This document shows positions 17,955 to 28,333 of a stretch of 35,156 bases of DNA, piece after piece. The notes under the pieces are model-generated. The model was not told the origin of the DNA, made no database searches, and worked only from the letters and a program-made list of their open reading frames with translations. This DNA comes from Candidatus Kuenenia stuttgartensis (GTDB lineage: Bacteria > Planctomycetota > Planctomycetia > Pirellulales > UBA1268), in the NCBI GenBank assembly GCA_945865325.1, contig CAMBFA010000021.1, forward strand, positions 1 to 35,156, given 5' to 3'. Both the position numbers and the translations under genes were made by a program. Every line of letters starts with the position of its first letter. Position 1 is the stretch's first letter.

Positions 17955-17988
17955 GCCGCCCTCCCGATCAGGTGATCGGGAGGGCGGC
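17955..17988 (-). terminator. Perfect 16-bp inverted repeat downstream of DUF1559 gene
   Basis: The arms at 17955-17970 and 17973-17988 are exact reverse complements (16 of 16) with 2 nt between them, so the real loop would open a few central pairs. It lies 50 bp past the DUF1559 stop. On the minus strand it is followed by GTCTTTGG, not a strong T tract. It most likely forms a terminator or RNA-stabilising/attenuating hairpin that lowers read-through into the lipoprotein gene. Confidence 0.6.
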
Positions 17989-18037
17989 TGTGCCGCAATG
18001 ATGTCAATTCATTCCGAGGCGAACACCCGGCAAGCTG

Positions 18038-19111
18038 TCATTCGTCGGAGACCGGCTGGCCGTCGTCGCGGACCGCAAGCAGGGTCATGATCCCCAAATC
18101 GATGGTGTCGGTCATGGTCTGAACAGACCCGTCTCCGCGGAGCGTCATGACCACACCGTTATGGGCCGACGTGAGCGGCGGATTGGCCGGAGACGCATCG
18201 GCCCAAGCGCCCCAATCCCGCACGCCGGGCTGCCCCAAAACCTTCGCGTTTGGAGTGTACCGCAGGGTAACGTTGTTGGTGTGCGGCCCCCAGTCACGCC
18301 AGCCGGAGAGGCCGCCCATGTGCCAGCCCCAGTTGCGGCTCGGCCGGCGATCTTGGCCATCGCCACCGGTCGCGCCGAACACCAGCCCGCTCATTTCGCC
18401 AACAATGAGGGTCTTCGACAACCCGTCGGTGCACCGCGACATGTTGATCCCAATAATCTGCGGCCCGACGGCGTCGGCGGCTACGCCCGTCGTGCCGTTG
18501 CCGTAATTCGGGATCATGCCGCGACCGGAGGTGATCCCCCAAGCGCCGTCGTCGTTGAACGCCATACCTGCCGTGGACTGGAACGGCCCGGTCGGCATGG
18601 GCCCGAACTGCATCGGAGCAGCGCCAGCGATGCCGTAATAATTGCCGGTGAAGTTGTTCCACGGACCGTTGTTGGTGAGCGACGACGACGGGCAGATCAG
18701 CATCTTGATCCGCAGGTTCTGCCACACGGTGTAGTTGCCGTCCCAGCCGGAGTTGAGCACCGCACCGCCGTCTTTGGAGCACCACTTGAGCTTCGAGTAA
18801 GCGCCCGTTTGTTCCATGAATGGGAGGAGTCGCACCCACTGCGAGTGTCCCCACGTCTCCGCCGAGAAGGGCGTGGCCCACCAAGAGGTGCCGGCACCGC
18901 CGTTGGGAAAGCCCTGATTGCTGTCATGAAAGTTTTGGAACGCGAGTCCCTGCTGCTTCATGTTGTTGGAACACTGTGACCGCCGGGCCGATTCACGTGC
19001 GGCCTGAACCGCCGGCAGCAAGAGGCCGACAAGGGTGCCGATGATGGCGATGACAACGAGCAGTTCGACGAGCGTGAACGCCCGCCGGCTGCCGTTGGGG
19101 ATGGCGTGCAT
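18038..19111 (-). CDS. DUF1559 prepilin-like protein with H-X9-DG motif
   Basis: The 357-aa protein belongs to the very large planctomycete DUF1559 family. The N-terminus is a type IV prepilin-like signal: basic NGSRR, then [21 protein letters not shown], with Ala rather than the usual Gly before the cleavage-site Phe and Glu at +5. The hydrophobic helix continues into [20 protein letters not shown], the family hallmark. The body has the CPSS segment and ends with the H-X9-DG motif (His317, Asp327, Gly328). It should be processed by prepilin peptidase and inserted in the inner membrane or a pseudopilus-like fibre; the exact role of these proteins is not known. ATG 19111 has CAGGAG about 7 nt upstream. 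It is followed by a strong hairpin and a small lipoprotein gene. Confidence 0.95.
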   Translation of the reverse strand: MHAIPNGSRRAFTLVELLVVIAIIGTLVGLLLPAVQAARESARRSQCSNNMKQQGLAFQNFHDSNQGFPNGGAGTSWWATPFSAETWGHSQWVRLLPFMEQTGAYSKLKWCSKDGGAVLNSGWDGNYTVWQNLRIKMLICPSSSLTNNGPWNNFTGNYYGIAGAAPMQFGPMPTGPFQSTAGMAFNDDGAWGITSGRGMIPNYGNGTTGVAADAVGPQIIGINMSRCTDGLSKTLIVGEMSGLVFGATGGDGQDRRPSRNWGWHMGGLSGWRDWGPHTNNVTLRYTPNAKVLGQPGVRDWGAWADASPANPPLTSAHNGVVMTLRGDGSVQTMTDTIDLGIMTLLAVRDDGQPVSDE

Positions 19112-19400
19112 GGGTTGACTCCTGGAAACGAATGGATGAAATGAAAAATAGAAACAACTGACCAGTCGTGGAGCAGCAGGGAATCTGCTGGAAGAAAGCC
19201 CAATCCGACGGATAACGGTTGGGAAAGCAGGGGTCCCCTCTGGGCGAGCACAGGCTCACGCAACGGAAGCCCCGACAGATCTTTATCTTTCCGTCGCGGA
19301 CAGAATTAGCCCCACACTCTTGCAAATCAAATATAGCATCCCGGTGGCGGCAAGGCTACGCCACGGCAAGTGGGCCATCCTTCGACCCCACCGTGGCCAA
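19112..19400. other. Intergenic region upstream of DUF1559 gene
   Basis: Nothing coding is supported. The stretch 19260-19345 is clearly more AT-rich than its surroundings (for example AATCAAATATAGC near 19325-19337) and is the likely promoter region for the DUF1559 gene on the minus strand. I could not settle on a -35/-10 pair. The ilvB hairpin lies at its distal end. Confidence 0.4.
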
Positions 19401-19426
19401 AGCGCCCCGGTCGCCCGGGAAGCGCT
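19401..19426 (-). terminator. Candidate terminator hairpin of ilvB
   Basis: The stem has two 5-bp blocks (AGCGC/GCGCT and CCCGG/CCGGG) separated by a 2-nt bulge, with a TCGC loop. It begins 15 bp after the ilvB stop. On the minus strand it is followed by TTTGG only, so the T tract is weak. Confidence 0.4.
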
Positions 19427-19441
19427 CGATCAGCCGCCGCT

Positions 19442-21214
<1,773 letters not shown>

Positions 21215-21463
21215 GGCGGAAGTCCTTCGGTGGTGCAGTCGATCAATGGGATGAGTACGACGGAAAACGAGCCACTTAAAAATACACGAAAAGTGACCTG
21301 GGGCGGGAGGGGCTGTCGCGGTTTTTTGCCGCGGTAGGGCCGGGCGGAATCTGGGCCTGGCCGGCCCCCCGGCGGCGGGCGGCTGACCTGGGGAAAAGCA
21401 GTCTTTTTGCTGGCGCTGCCGGCGCGGAGGGATCGGCCGCCGAGCGTGGTGTAGATTAGAAGG

Positions 21464-22594
21464 ATGAATCCAGCCGACACCACGATCCGCCCCGCCCCGG
21501 TTCCCGCCCCCACCGCCGGCTCCAGCGCCCCACCGACGTCGAACCTGCGGATCCGTAGTCTGGATGCGCTGGTGCCCCCCGCCCGGCTGATGGCCCAGTT
21601 GGCGCTCGATGGCGCCGCCACCGCCACGATCCTCAATGGTCGCAGGGCCGTGGAGCGGGTGTTGTCGGGGGAGGATCCCCGGCTCCTCGCCGTCGTCGGC
21701 CCCTGCTCGATCCACGACCTCGACGCCGCCCGCGAGTATGCCGAACGGTTGCGGCTCCTCGCTGAGCAGGTCTCCGGGCGGATCCTCGTCGTGATGCGGG
21801 TTTATTTCGAGAAGCCGCGGACCACCGTCGGCTGGAAGGGGCTGATCAACGATCCGCACATCGACGACAGCTTCGACGTCGGCACCGGCCTGCGGATCGC
21901 CCGTGGCCTCCTCATCGAGATCGCCCGGATGGGGCTGCCGACGGCGACGGAGTTTCTCGAGCCGATCACGCCGCAGTACATCGCCGACACGATCGTGCTG
22001 GGAGCGATCGGCGCCCGGACGACCGAGTCGCCCACCCACCGCCAAATGGCCAGCGGCCTGTCGATGCCAGTGGGCTTCAAGAACTCCACCGACGGCTCCC
22101 TCCAGGCCGCCGTCGACGCCATGCAGTCGGCCCGTGCGCCGCACAGCTTTCTGGGGATCGACAACAACGGCGGGACCTGCGTCGTTTCGACCACCGGCAA
22201 TCCCTGGGGCGTGCTCATGCTCCGCGGAGGCCGGAGCGGCTCGAACTACGCCCCCGAGATCCTCCATGAGGCGCGCACGAGGCTCGAGGCGGCCGGCCTT
22301 CCGCCCCGGATGATCGTCGACTGCAGCCATGCCAATTCTGGCAAGGATCACCGCCGCCAATCGATCGTGTGGCGTGACGTGCTCGCTCAGCGGGTCGCTG
22401 GCGACCGCTCGATCGTCGGCATGATGCTCGAAAGCAATCTCCAGCCCGGCAGCCAGCCCGCCCAGGCAGATCGCTCCAAGCTCACCTATGGCGTCTCGAT
22501 CACCGACGGATGCATCGGCTGGGACGAAACCGAAGCGCTCATCCAAGAAGCCCACGACCGGCTGGCTGGCGAGTCCCACCATCATTCGGCCTGA
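21464..22594 (+). CDS. aroG: Class I 3-deoxy-7-phosphoheptulonate (DAHP) synthase
   Basis: The 376-aa enzyme condenses phosphoenolpyruvate and erythrose 4-phosphate, the first step of the shikimate pathway to aromatic amino acids. It is of the AroF/G/H (class I alpha) type: [73 protein letters not shown], and the metal-binding Cys/His/Glu/Asp set in [24 protein letters not shown] and [11 protein letters not shown]. The N-terminus has about 25 extra Pro/Ala/Thr residues before [16 protein letters not shown] 21464 is preceded immediately by AGAAGG, which is too close for an ordinary SD; TAGATT lies just upstream, so a very short or leaderless mRNA is possible. Which of the three E. coli paralogues it resembles for feedback control cannot be told. 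Confidence 0.95.
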   Translation: MNPADTTIRPAPVPAPTAGSSAPPTSNLRIRSLDALVPPARLMAQLALDGAATATILNGRRAVERVLSGEDPRLLAVVGPCSIHDLDAAREYAERLRLLAEQVSGRILVVMRVYFEKPRTTVGWKGLINDPHIDDSFDVGTGLRIARGLLIEIARMGLPTATEFLEPITPQYIADTIVLGAIGARTTESPTHRQMASGLSMPVGFKNSTDGSLQAAVDAMQSARAPHSFLGIDNNGGTCVVSTTGNPWGVLMLRGGRSGSNYAPEILHEARTRLEAAGLPPRMIVDCSHANSGKDHRRQSIVWRDVLAQRVAGDRSIVGMMLESNLQPGSQPAQADRSKLTYGVSITDGCIGWDETEALIQEAHDRLAGESHHHSA

Positions 22595-22639
22595 TGCGCC
22601 CACGGCTGCTCCTTTCAACCAGTCTGCGGAGACCACGCG

Positions 22640-23776
22640 TTGAGCGAAGACCATGGGACGGAGATCGCCGAGCCTGTATCCGCTGGCCAGTGGCTCGCAA
22701 AGGCCCAGGTGCTCCTCGTCGATGACAGCCGGACGATGCGCGCCGTGCTCAAGAAGGCGCTCGGACAGATCGGCTTTGAAAATGTCGTCGAGGCGTTCGA
22801 CGGCGCGGATGCCGTGGCCAAGATGCACTCCGCCCCCTTCGACCTGGTGCTCCTCGACATGGAGATGCCGGTGATGACGGGGCTCGAGGTGTTGGCGGCG
22901 ATGAACCTCGCCCCCGATCTCAAAGGACTGCCGGTGATCGTCATCTCCGGGGCCGACCAGATCGACATGGCGGTGCAGTGCATCGAGGCCGGGGCCGAAG
23001 ATTACCTCACCAAGCCGCCGAATCTCACGCTGCTGCGGGCCCGCGTGACGACCTCGCTGGAAAAGAAGCGGCTCCGCGATCTGGAGCGGCTCCGGCTCGT
23101 CCAGCTCCAGACCGAGAAGGAGCTTGTGGAACGGGAGCGGGAGAAGTCGGAGCGGCTCCTCCTCAACATCCTCCCGTCGGCCATCGCCGGGCGGCTGAAG
23201 GGGGGGGAAAAATCGATCGCGAATCGGCACGAGATCGTCTCGGTGTTGTTTGCCGACCTGTGTGGCTTCACGGCGATGTCGCGGAAGACGAGCCCCGCCG
23301 ATCTGGTCTCGATGCTCAATCAGATCTTCACCGCCTTCGACCATATCGTCGAGGAGCATGGGGTCGAAAAGATCAAGACAATCGGCGACTGCTACATGCT
23401 CGTCGGAGGGATCCCGCTCCAGCGCGACGATCATGCCGCCGTGGTGGCCGAGTGCGCGATTGAGATGATCGCCGCACTCGAAGGGATCAATCGTGCCAAC
23501 GGCACCGAGCTCCAGATGCGGGTGGGGATCCACACCGGCCCCGTCGTGGCGGGCGTCATCGGCAAGATCAAGTTCACCTACGACCTGTGGGGCGACACCG
23601 TCAATGTCGCCAGCCGGATGGAGTCATCGGGACAGCCCGACCGAATCCACCTTTCCGAACAGACGGCGGAGCAACTCCAGGGGCGGTATCTCCTCGAGGA
23701 TCGCGGGTTCGTCGAGTGCAAGGGACTCGGTGCCGTGAAGACGTTCTTCCTCAACGGCCCCATGTCGGCGGGCTGA
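22640..23776 (+). CDS. Response-regulator receiver fused to class III adenylate cyclase
   Basis: The 378-aa protein is predicted to make cAMP from ATP under control of phosphorylation. Residues 23-140 are a complete receiver domain: acidic pair Asp28/Asp29, phospho-acceptor Asp73 in LLDMEMP, Ser103 and Lys125 in YLTKPP. A charged coiled coil (about 140-185, [23 protein letters not shown]) leads to the cyclase domain (about 195-375). The cyclase has both metal-binding Asp (Asp206 in FADLCGF, Asp250 in KTIGD), the adenine-selecting pair Lys246 and Asp315 (YDLWGD), and the transition-state Asn322 and Arg326 (NVASR), so it should be active and ATP-specific. No ATG starts the frame before the receiver; TTG 22640 is chosen because GGAG lies 8 nt upstream. 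It is convergent with cheB (46 bp apart), beside a che operon with no cheY. Confidence 0.92.
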   Translation: MSEDHGTEIAEPVSAGQWLAKAQVLLVDDSRTMRAVLKKALGQIGFENVVEAFDGADAVAKMHSAPFDLVLLDMEMPVMTGLEVLAAMNLAPDLKGLPVIVISGADQIDMAVQCIEAGAEDYLTKPPNLTLLRARVTTSLEKKRLRDLERLRLVQLQTEKELVEREREKSERLLLNILPSAIAGRLKGGEKSIANRHEIVSVLFADLCGFTAMSRKTSPADLVSMLNQIFTAFDHIVEEHGVEKIKTIGDCYMLVGGIPLQRDDHAAVVAECAIEMIAALEGINRANGTELQMRVGIHTGPVVAGVIGKIKFTYDLWGDTVNVASRMESSGQPDRIHLSEQTAEQLQGRYLLEDRGFVECKGLGAVKTFFLNGPMSAG

Positions 23777-23822
23777 ATCCGATCCCCGCCCGGTCGACCT
23801 GAGAGACCGTTGCCGCTCGACT

Positions 23823-24956
23823 TCAGATCGCGGCCAAGGGCTTGCGGGCCACCCCATCGACGATCGCCCCGGCGATCTGCGGCAGTGGGAGGACGAGGTC
23901 AACGACCCCGAGCTCGATCGCTGCCCGTGGCATGCCGTAGACGACGCAGGTCTTTTCGTGTTCGGCGATCGTCCTCCCTCCCGCCTTGCGGATCGCTGCC
24001 ATTCCCATCGCGCCGTCGCTCCCCATCCCTGTCAGCAGCGCCGCAGTGACATACTTCCCCCCCGCCTCGGCGACGGAGCGGAAGAGGACGTCGACACTCG
24101 GCCGGCAATGATGCACCGGCGGGGTCTGGAGGAGCCGCGTCTTGTAGCCCTCTCCCTGCCAGGTGAGGGCGAGGTGGAAGTCGCCCGGGGCCACGACGCA
24201 GGTGCCGCGCTGGAGGATCATGCCATCCTCCGCCTCGACGACGCGCATCGAGCAGAGGGAATCGAGGCGCCCGGCAACCGCCTTGGAAAAATAGGGGGAG
24301 ATGTGTTGCACAACCGCGATCGGCGGCAGGCCAGCAGGGAGATTGGGGAGCACGCTCCGCAGCGCTTCCACGCCGCCGGTCGAGGCGCCGATGACGATCA
24401 ACTGGCGGTTGTCGACCCGGCCGGTGTAGGGGGAGGGCTGCACCCCGGCCTCCGACGGCTCGGTGGCCACCGCTGCCTTGACGACCGCCGTGGCCGAGAT
24501 CGTTGTGGGGCGGTCGGCCCGGGCCCGCGTGCCGCGGAATCGCACCGACGCGGCCGCCGCCTTGACGTGGTGGGCCAGTTGCCCGGCCAGGGCCCCGACC
24601 GACATCGTGCCATTGGGCTTGGCGAGGACGTCGACGGCGCCGGCCTCGAGGGCATCGAGGGCCACCTGCGAGCCGGCCTGGGCCAGGGAGCTGACCACCA
24701 CCACTGGCATCGGATGGTGCTGCATCAGGATCCGCAGGAAGGTCAGCCCATCCATCCGCGGCATCTCGAGGTCGAGCGTGATCACGTCGGGGGAGAGCCG
24801 CATGATCTTCTCGCGGGCTACGTACGGATCGCAGGCCGATCCCACCACCTCGATCCCGGGGTCGAGATTGAGGCAATCGGTGATCGTCTTCCGCACGAGT
24901 GCCGAATCGTCGACGACGAGCACGCGGAGTTTCTTCTGGGTCGACAGGACGCTCAT
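23823..24956 (-). CDS. cheB: Chemotaxis response regulator, protein-glutamate methylesterase
   Basis: CheB (377 aa) removes methyl groups from, or deamidates, receptor glutamates when phosphorylated by CheA, opposing CheR in adaptation. Residues 10-125 are a receiver with Asp16/Asp17, phospho-acceptor Asp62 in VITLDLEMP and Lys113. A linker of about 60 residues precedes the methylesterase domain (about 184-375) with catalytic Ser192 in IGASTGG, His218 in VVQHIS and the Asp in LLTGMGSDGAMG. ATG 24956 is chosen over the longer frame (to 25085), which overlaps cheR. It is the last gene of the minus-strand che operon, 46 bp after cheR, and its end faces the receiver-cyclase gene. Confidence 0.96.
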   Translation of the reverse strand: MSVLSTQKKLRVLVVDDSALVRKTITDCLNLDPGIEVVGSACDPYVAREKIMRLSPDVITLDLEMPRMDGLTFLRILMQHHPMPVVVVSSLAQAGSQVALDALEAGAVDVLAKPNGTMSVGALAGQLAHHVKAAAASVRFRGTRARADRPTTISATAVVKAAVATEPSEAGVQPSPYTGRVDNRQLIVIGASTGGVEALRSVLPNLPAGLPPIAVVQHISPYFSKAVAGRLDSLCSMRVVEAEDGMILQRGTCVVAPGDFHLALTWQGEGYKTRLLQTPPVHHCRPSVDVLFRSVAEAGGKYVTAALLTGMGSDGAMGMAAIRKAGGRTIAEHEKTCVVYGMPRAAIELGVVDLVLPLPQIAGAIVDGVARKPLAAI

Positions 24957-25002
24957 GGGAGACCTGACTGGAAGCGGATCCCCCGCGCGGGCCGGGGACT
25001 GG

Positions 25003-25848
25003 TCATTCGGGGCGCATGTAAACGCTCGGGGCGATCGTTCGCAGACCGTGCCGGAGGCCGATGAGGCTCTCCGAATGGCCAACAAACAGGAATCCCCCCG
25101 GGGCGAGCTGGTCGGTCAACCTCTCGATCAGCGTGTTCCGCGAGGGAACATCGAAGTAGATCATGACATTCCGGCAGAAGATCACATCCAGGCCGCGCGG
25201 GACGGGATAGACATCCTGAAACAGGTTAACGTAGCGGACGGTCACCTGACGCCGCAGTTCGTTCTTGACCCGGAAGTATCCATCGCGATCACCGATGCCG
25301 CGGAGGAAATAGCGCTCCAGCCATTCCTGCTGCGGCACGCTCACCTTATCGGCATCGTAGATCGCCTGCTGGCAGCGCTCGAGCATCCGCTGCGAGATGT
25401 CGGAGGCCTCGATGTGCCACTGCACCGCCGGCCGCAGCCGGCAGAACTCCGCCAGCACGATCGCCAGGGAATAGACCTCCTCGCCCGACGAGCAGGCAGC
25501 GCACCAAAACCGCAGCGGCCGCATCCCTGCGATCGACTTCTCCGCCAGCCGGGGGAGGAGTTGCCGGGTGAGGAGATCGAAGTGCGACGACTCGCGGAAG
25601 AAGTGGGTGTGGTTGGTGGAGATCAGATCGATGAGGGCATCGACCTCGTCCGCCCCCTGGGGGCTCTTGAGGAGCGCGCAGTAGTCGGCGTAGTCGTCGA
25701 TCCGCAGCGCCACCAGCCGCTGCCGCAGCCTCCCGGCCACGAGCGTCTGCCGGTCTGGCCCGAGCCTGATCCGGCTGCGCTCGTAGACGAGGTTGGCCAG
25801 GAAGTCGTAGGCCTGGGATGTGAGCGGGGCTTCAGAGGGGAACAGCAT
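25003..25848 (-). CDS. cheR: Chemotaxis protein methyltransferase
   Basis: CheR (281 aa) methylates receptor glutamates using S-adenosylmethionine. The N-terminal helical domain (about 8-75) is followed by the methyltransferase fold: TNHTHFFRESSHFD, SAM loop WCAACSSGEEVYS, ASDIS acidic strand and FCRNVMIYF. The beta-subdomain segment RGIGDRDGYFRV has the same length as the pentapeptide-binding loop I recall from enteric CheR, fitting the NFxxF tails of the two receptors here. ATG 25848 is chosen because CheR proteins begin about there; the frame runs on to 26013 through a repeat region. There is no good SD before it. The 212-bp gap to the upstream mcp is unusual within this operon and holds repeats and a hairpin. 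Confidence 0.95.
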   Translation of the reverse strand: MLFPSEAPLTSQAYDFLANLVYERSRIRLGPDRQTLVAGRLRQRLVALRIDDYADYCALLKSPQGADEVDALIDLISTNHTHFFRESSHFDLLTRQLLPRLAEKSIAGMRPLRFWCAACSSGEEVYSLAIVLAEFCRLRPAVQWHIEASDISQRMLERCQQAIYDADKVSVPQQEWLERYFLRGIGDRDGYFRVKNELRRQVTVRYVNLFQDVYPVPRGLDVIFCRNVMIYFDVPSRNTLIERLTDQLAPGGFLFVGHSESLIGLRHGLRTIAPSVYMRPE

Positions 25849-25905
25849 GGCGGCGGTGGGCGGGATCCCGGGGGATCCGCCAAACAAGGGACTCCATTCT
25901 CTATC

Positions 25906-25929
25906 CCCCGCGGCCAACAGGCCGCGGGG
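25906..25929. other. Perfect 10-bp hairpin in the cheR leader
   Basis: CCCCGCGGCC and GGCCGCGGGG are exact reverse complements around an AACA loop. It lies about 60 bp upstream of the cheR start, on the mcp-cheR transcript. There is no T tract on the minus strand, so it is more likely an mRNA structure than an intrinsic terminator. Confidence 0.6.
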
Positions 25930-25933
25930 CCCT

Positions 25934-26038
25934 GGCCGCAGGTCCATGACCACAGGTCCCTGACCACAGGTCCGAGGGCTTCGATCACAGATCCGGGGGC
26001 TTCGAACAATCATAGGCCCCCCGGACGATCACAGGTTC
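25934..26038. repeat. Six degenerate copies of a 13-bp direct repeat between mcp and cheR
   Basis: The core is YGAYCACAGGTCC. Copies start at about 25933, 25947, 25961, 25982, 26007 (weak) and 26026. The first three are spaced exactly 14 bp apart; two later copies sit in a 21-22-bp unit that also repeats GGGCTTCGA. The array fills most of the 212-bp gap between mcp and cheR. It has the look of a short tandem-repeat expansion and could be a binding-site array or a recombination product. Confidence 0.6.
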
Positions 26039-26060
26039 GCTCCGTCGCTCCGCACTGGGC

Positions 26061-27707
26061 TCAAAACTTCGTGAAGTTGCGGTCTTCCTGGTCGCCATCC
26101 CCCGGCATCGGGATCTGCATTCCGCCCGACTTGCCAGCGTCGGTGAGGCCGCGGATCGGCGCCCCCGACCGGATCGCGGGGCGGAGCTTGCGGGCCTGGG
26201 GCGCCTCGGGCCGCTGCAGGGTCGATCGCATCTGCGGGGCCCGTCCCCCGCCAAACCGGGTCTGCTGCGTGGTGCCGGTGACGAGCGAGCGGAGGTAGGC
26301 GACCGTATCCTGCATCGTGTGGGCCTGGCTGTTGAGTTGCTCGGCGGCCGAGGCACTCTGCTGGGCGTTGGTGGCGTTGCCCTGGGTCACCTTGTCGAGC
26401 TGAGTCATCGCCGTGCCGACTTGCTGGATCCCCTGCGACTGCTCCTTGGCAGCGGTCGAGATCTCGGCCACCAGGCTGTCGACGGCGGCCACCTTCCGGA
26501 CGATCTCGTCGAGCGATTCCCCCACCTTGCCGCAGCTCACCGAGCCACGCTGGCTGTTGGCGATCGCCGCCTCGATCTTCTCGGCTGTTTCCTTGGCGGC
26601 AGCGGCGGAGCGCTGGGCGAGCGAGCGAACCTCGTCGGCGACGACAGCAAACCCCGCTCCAGCCTCGCCGGCTCGGGCTGCCTCGACGGCAGCGTTGAGC
26701 GCGAGGATGTTGGTCTGAAAGGCGATCTCGTCGATGTTCTTGACGATCTTCGCCACCTCGGCACTCGAAGCCTCGATGGCGTGCATGGCGGTGTTCATGT
26801 CGACCATTGTTTGGGCCCCCGACTGGGCGGCGCCCCGGGCCTGGTTGGCGAAGGACTTCGCCTTCTCGGCGTTGTCGGCGGTGTTGCGAATCATCACCGA
26901 CATCTCCTCGAGTGCGGCGCTGGTCTCGGCGACGCTTGAGCCCTGCTCGTTGCATCCCTCGGCGAGCGACTGACTGGCGGACGAGAGCTGGCCGGAGGCG
27001 GAGGCGGTCTGCGTCGCCCCTTCCTCGAGCGAATCGGAGACCGCGCCCAGGGCACCGCTGACGGCGCGGATAATCGCCCAGCCGATGAGCGCGCCAATGC
27101 AGGCGGTAGTGATCAGGAGGGGGAGGATGATCCAGAAGCTCGAGGTGACCTTGGTGGCGGCCATCGCCGCCTCTTTCTCAGCGAGTTCGATGTTGTAGCC
27201 GATGTCTTCGCTGAAGCCCTTCGTCGTCTGCTCGAGGGTCGCATCGATCTCGGTGCGCATCAGGTTTTGCGCCTCCAGTTCGCTCTTCTCGCCCTTGGCG
27301 CGGATCATGCCGAGGGCCCGATCGGCGGCGTTCAAGAACGCCGTCCGCGCCTCCGCGGCTTTCTCGAATAACTGCCTGTCTCTGTCGTCGGAGATGAGGT
27401 TCTTGTAACCCTTCATCTCTTCATCGGCCGACTTACGGTTAGCGCCGAAGGCTGTTTCGGCGGCGGCGACGGCCTTGTCGTCGGTGGCGAAGTCGACGGC
27501 TTTGCGCACCTGGCGGGCCGATTCGTTGTTGAGCTGGATGATCTTGTTGAGCGACACCACCGACGGCACCGCGTTGCTCGCCAGTTGCAAGACGTTGGTA
27601 TTGATGTCGCGCACCCGCCACAGGCCGACGAGCCCGAGAATGATCGACAGGACAACGAGGGTGATGAAGCCGAACGAGATCCGGCGCGGAATGGTCCAAG
27701 TGCTCAT
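26061..27707 (-). CDS. Methyl-accepting chemotaxis protein (4-helix-bundle sensor, HAMP-less)
   Basis: The 548-aa transmembrane chemoreceptor passes ligand signals to CheA through CheW. TM1 is about residues 12-31, then an extracytoplasmic helical region of about 155 residues (4HB-MCP type, [20 protein letters not shown]), and TM2 about 187-209. The cytoplasmic part goes almost directly into the methylated helices; I see no normal 50-residue HAMP domain. The signalling tip is canonical ([36 protein letters not shown], about 327-367). A flexible Arg/Gly/Pro tail of about 65 residues ends in NFTKF, which fits the CheR-docking pentapeptide pattern. ATG 27707 lies 18 bp after the cheW stop. It is a close paralogue of the plus-strand MCP at 31279. 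Confidence 0.96.
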   Translation of the reverse strand: MSTWTIPRRISFGFITLVVLSIILGLVGLWRVRDINTNVLQLASNAVPSVVSLNKIIQLNNESARQVRKAVDFATDDKAVAAAETAFGANRKSADEEMKGYKNLISDDRDRQLFEKAAEARTAFLNAADRALGMIRAKGEKSELEAQNLMRTEIDATLEQTTKGFSEDIGYNIELAEKEAAMAATKVTSSFWIILPLLITTACIGALIGWAIIRAVSGALGAVSDSLEEGATQTASASGQLSSASQSLAEGCNEQGSSVAETSAALEEMSVMIRNTADNAEKAKSFANQARGAAQSGAQTMVDMNTAMHAIEASSAEVAKIVKNIDEIAFQTNILALNAAVEAARAGEAGAGFAVVADEVRSLAQRSAAAAKETAEKIEAAIANSQRGSVSCGKVGESLDEIVRKVAAVDSLVAEISTAAKEQSQGIQQVGTAMTQLDKVTQGNATNAQQSASAAEQLNSQAHTMQDTVAYLRSLVTGTTQQTRFGGGRAPQMRSTLQRPEAPQARKLRPAIRSGAPIRGLTDAGKSGGMQIPMPGDGDQEDRNFTKF

Positions 27708-27725
27708 GGCGATGAAGTCCGTGGA

Positions 27726-28268
27726 TCAGGAGGCGTGGGAAGCGGAGGGGAGTCCGGGGGCCTGGATGGCGATCGTGCCATCGAAGGCGGAGATCTTGTC
27801 GAGGTCGATGAGCGTCTTGACTCCAGTACCCGATTTGGCCATCCCGGTGATAAACATCGAGTCGAAGGCGCCGCCGAAATCGGGTGTCGGCTCGATGTCG
27901 GCGGCCGTGAAGTTGGCCACCTCCTCGACGCCGTCGACGATCACGCCATACAGCCGCGTGCCGCCGGCGGCCGCGGCGATCTGGGTGACGACGATGCAGT
28001 TGCGCTCGGTGTCGGCGGAGATCGGCAGGCAGAACTTCGACCGCAGATCGACCAGCGGGATCACCTTGCCGCGGAGGTTGATCACCCCTTTGACATGCTC
28101 CGGCATGTTGGCCACCGGCGTGATCGGGCAGAGGCGGATGATCTCGCGGACTTTCAGCACCGGAATCCCGTACGATTCCTTGCTCAGCGTGAAGGTGAGA
28201 TATTTGCCCGGCAGGGCGCCGGTCGTTCCCTGATGGGAGCTGTGGTGCGGGGAGGGATGGGCTGTCAT
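27726..28268 (-). CDS. cheW: Chemotaxis coupling protein
   Basis: CheW (180 aa) bridges receptor tips and CheA in the signalling array. The CheW beta-barrel fold occupies about residues 21-165: YLTFTLSKESYGIPVLKVREI, then VANMPEHVKGVINLRGKVIPLVDLRSKF, which is the highly conserved family core with the receptor/CheA-binding NLRG and DLR residues, and YGVIVDGVEEV. A His/Ser-rich N-terminal lead of about 20 residues and a short Pro/Ala tail are outside the fold. It sits between cheA (65 bp upstream) and mcp (18 bp downstream) on the same strand. Confidence 0.97.
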   Translation of the reverse strand: MTAHPSPHHSSHQGTTGALPGKYLTFTLSKESYGIPVLKVREIIRLCPITPVANMPEHVKGVINLRGKVIPLVDLRSKFCLPISADTERNCIVVTQIAAAAGGTRLYGVIVDGVEEVANFTAADIEPTPDFGGAFDSMFITGMAKSGTGVKTLIDLDKISAFDGTIAIQAPGLPSASHAS

Positions 28269-28333
28269 GGATCGATTCCGGCGGGCTGACGAATGGGCTG
28301 GGAATGGGGGGAAGAATTGGGGCGAGGAAGCGA

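Noticed and set aside
21216-21310. Run of codons for Val-Val-Leu-Ile-Pro-Leu-Ile upstream of ilvB, as in a leader-peptide attenuator
   Set aside because: The frame has no nearby start codon or SD and no terminator/antiterminator pair is evident, so it is likely chance.
21215-23533. Very long minus-strand frame continuing upstream of ilvB
   Set aside because: It runs antisense through DAHP synthase and the receiver-cyclase; the acetolactate synthase domain begins at 21214. High GC keeps antisense frames open.
23777-23822. Terminator between the convergent cyclase and cheB genes
   Set aside because: No stable stem or T tract is visible in the 46-bp gap.
24957-25085. N-terminal extension of cheB from 25085
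   Set aside because: It overlaps the 3' end of cheR and adds residues unlike CheB; the receiver domain starts properly from ATG 24956.
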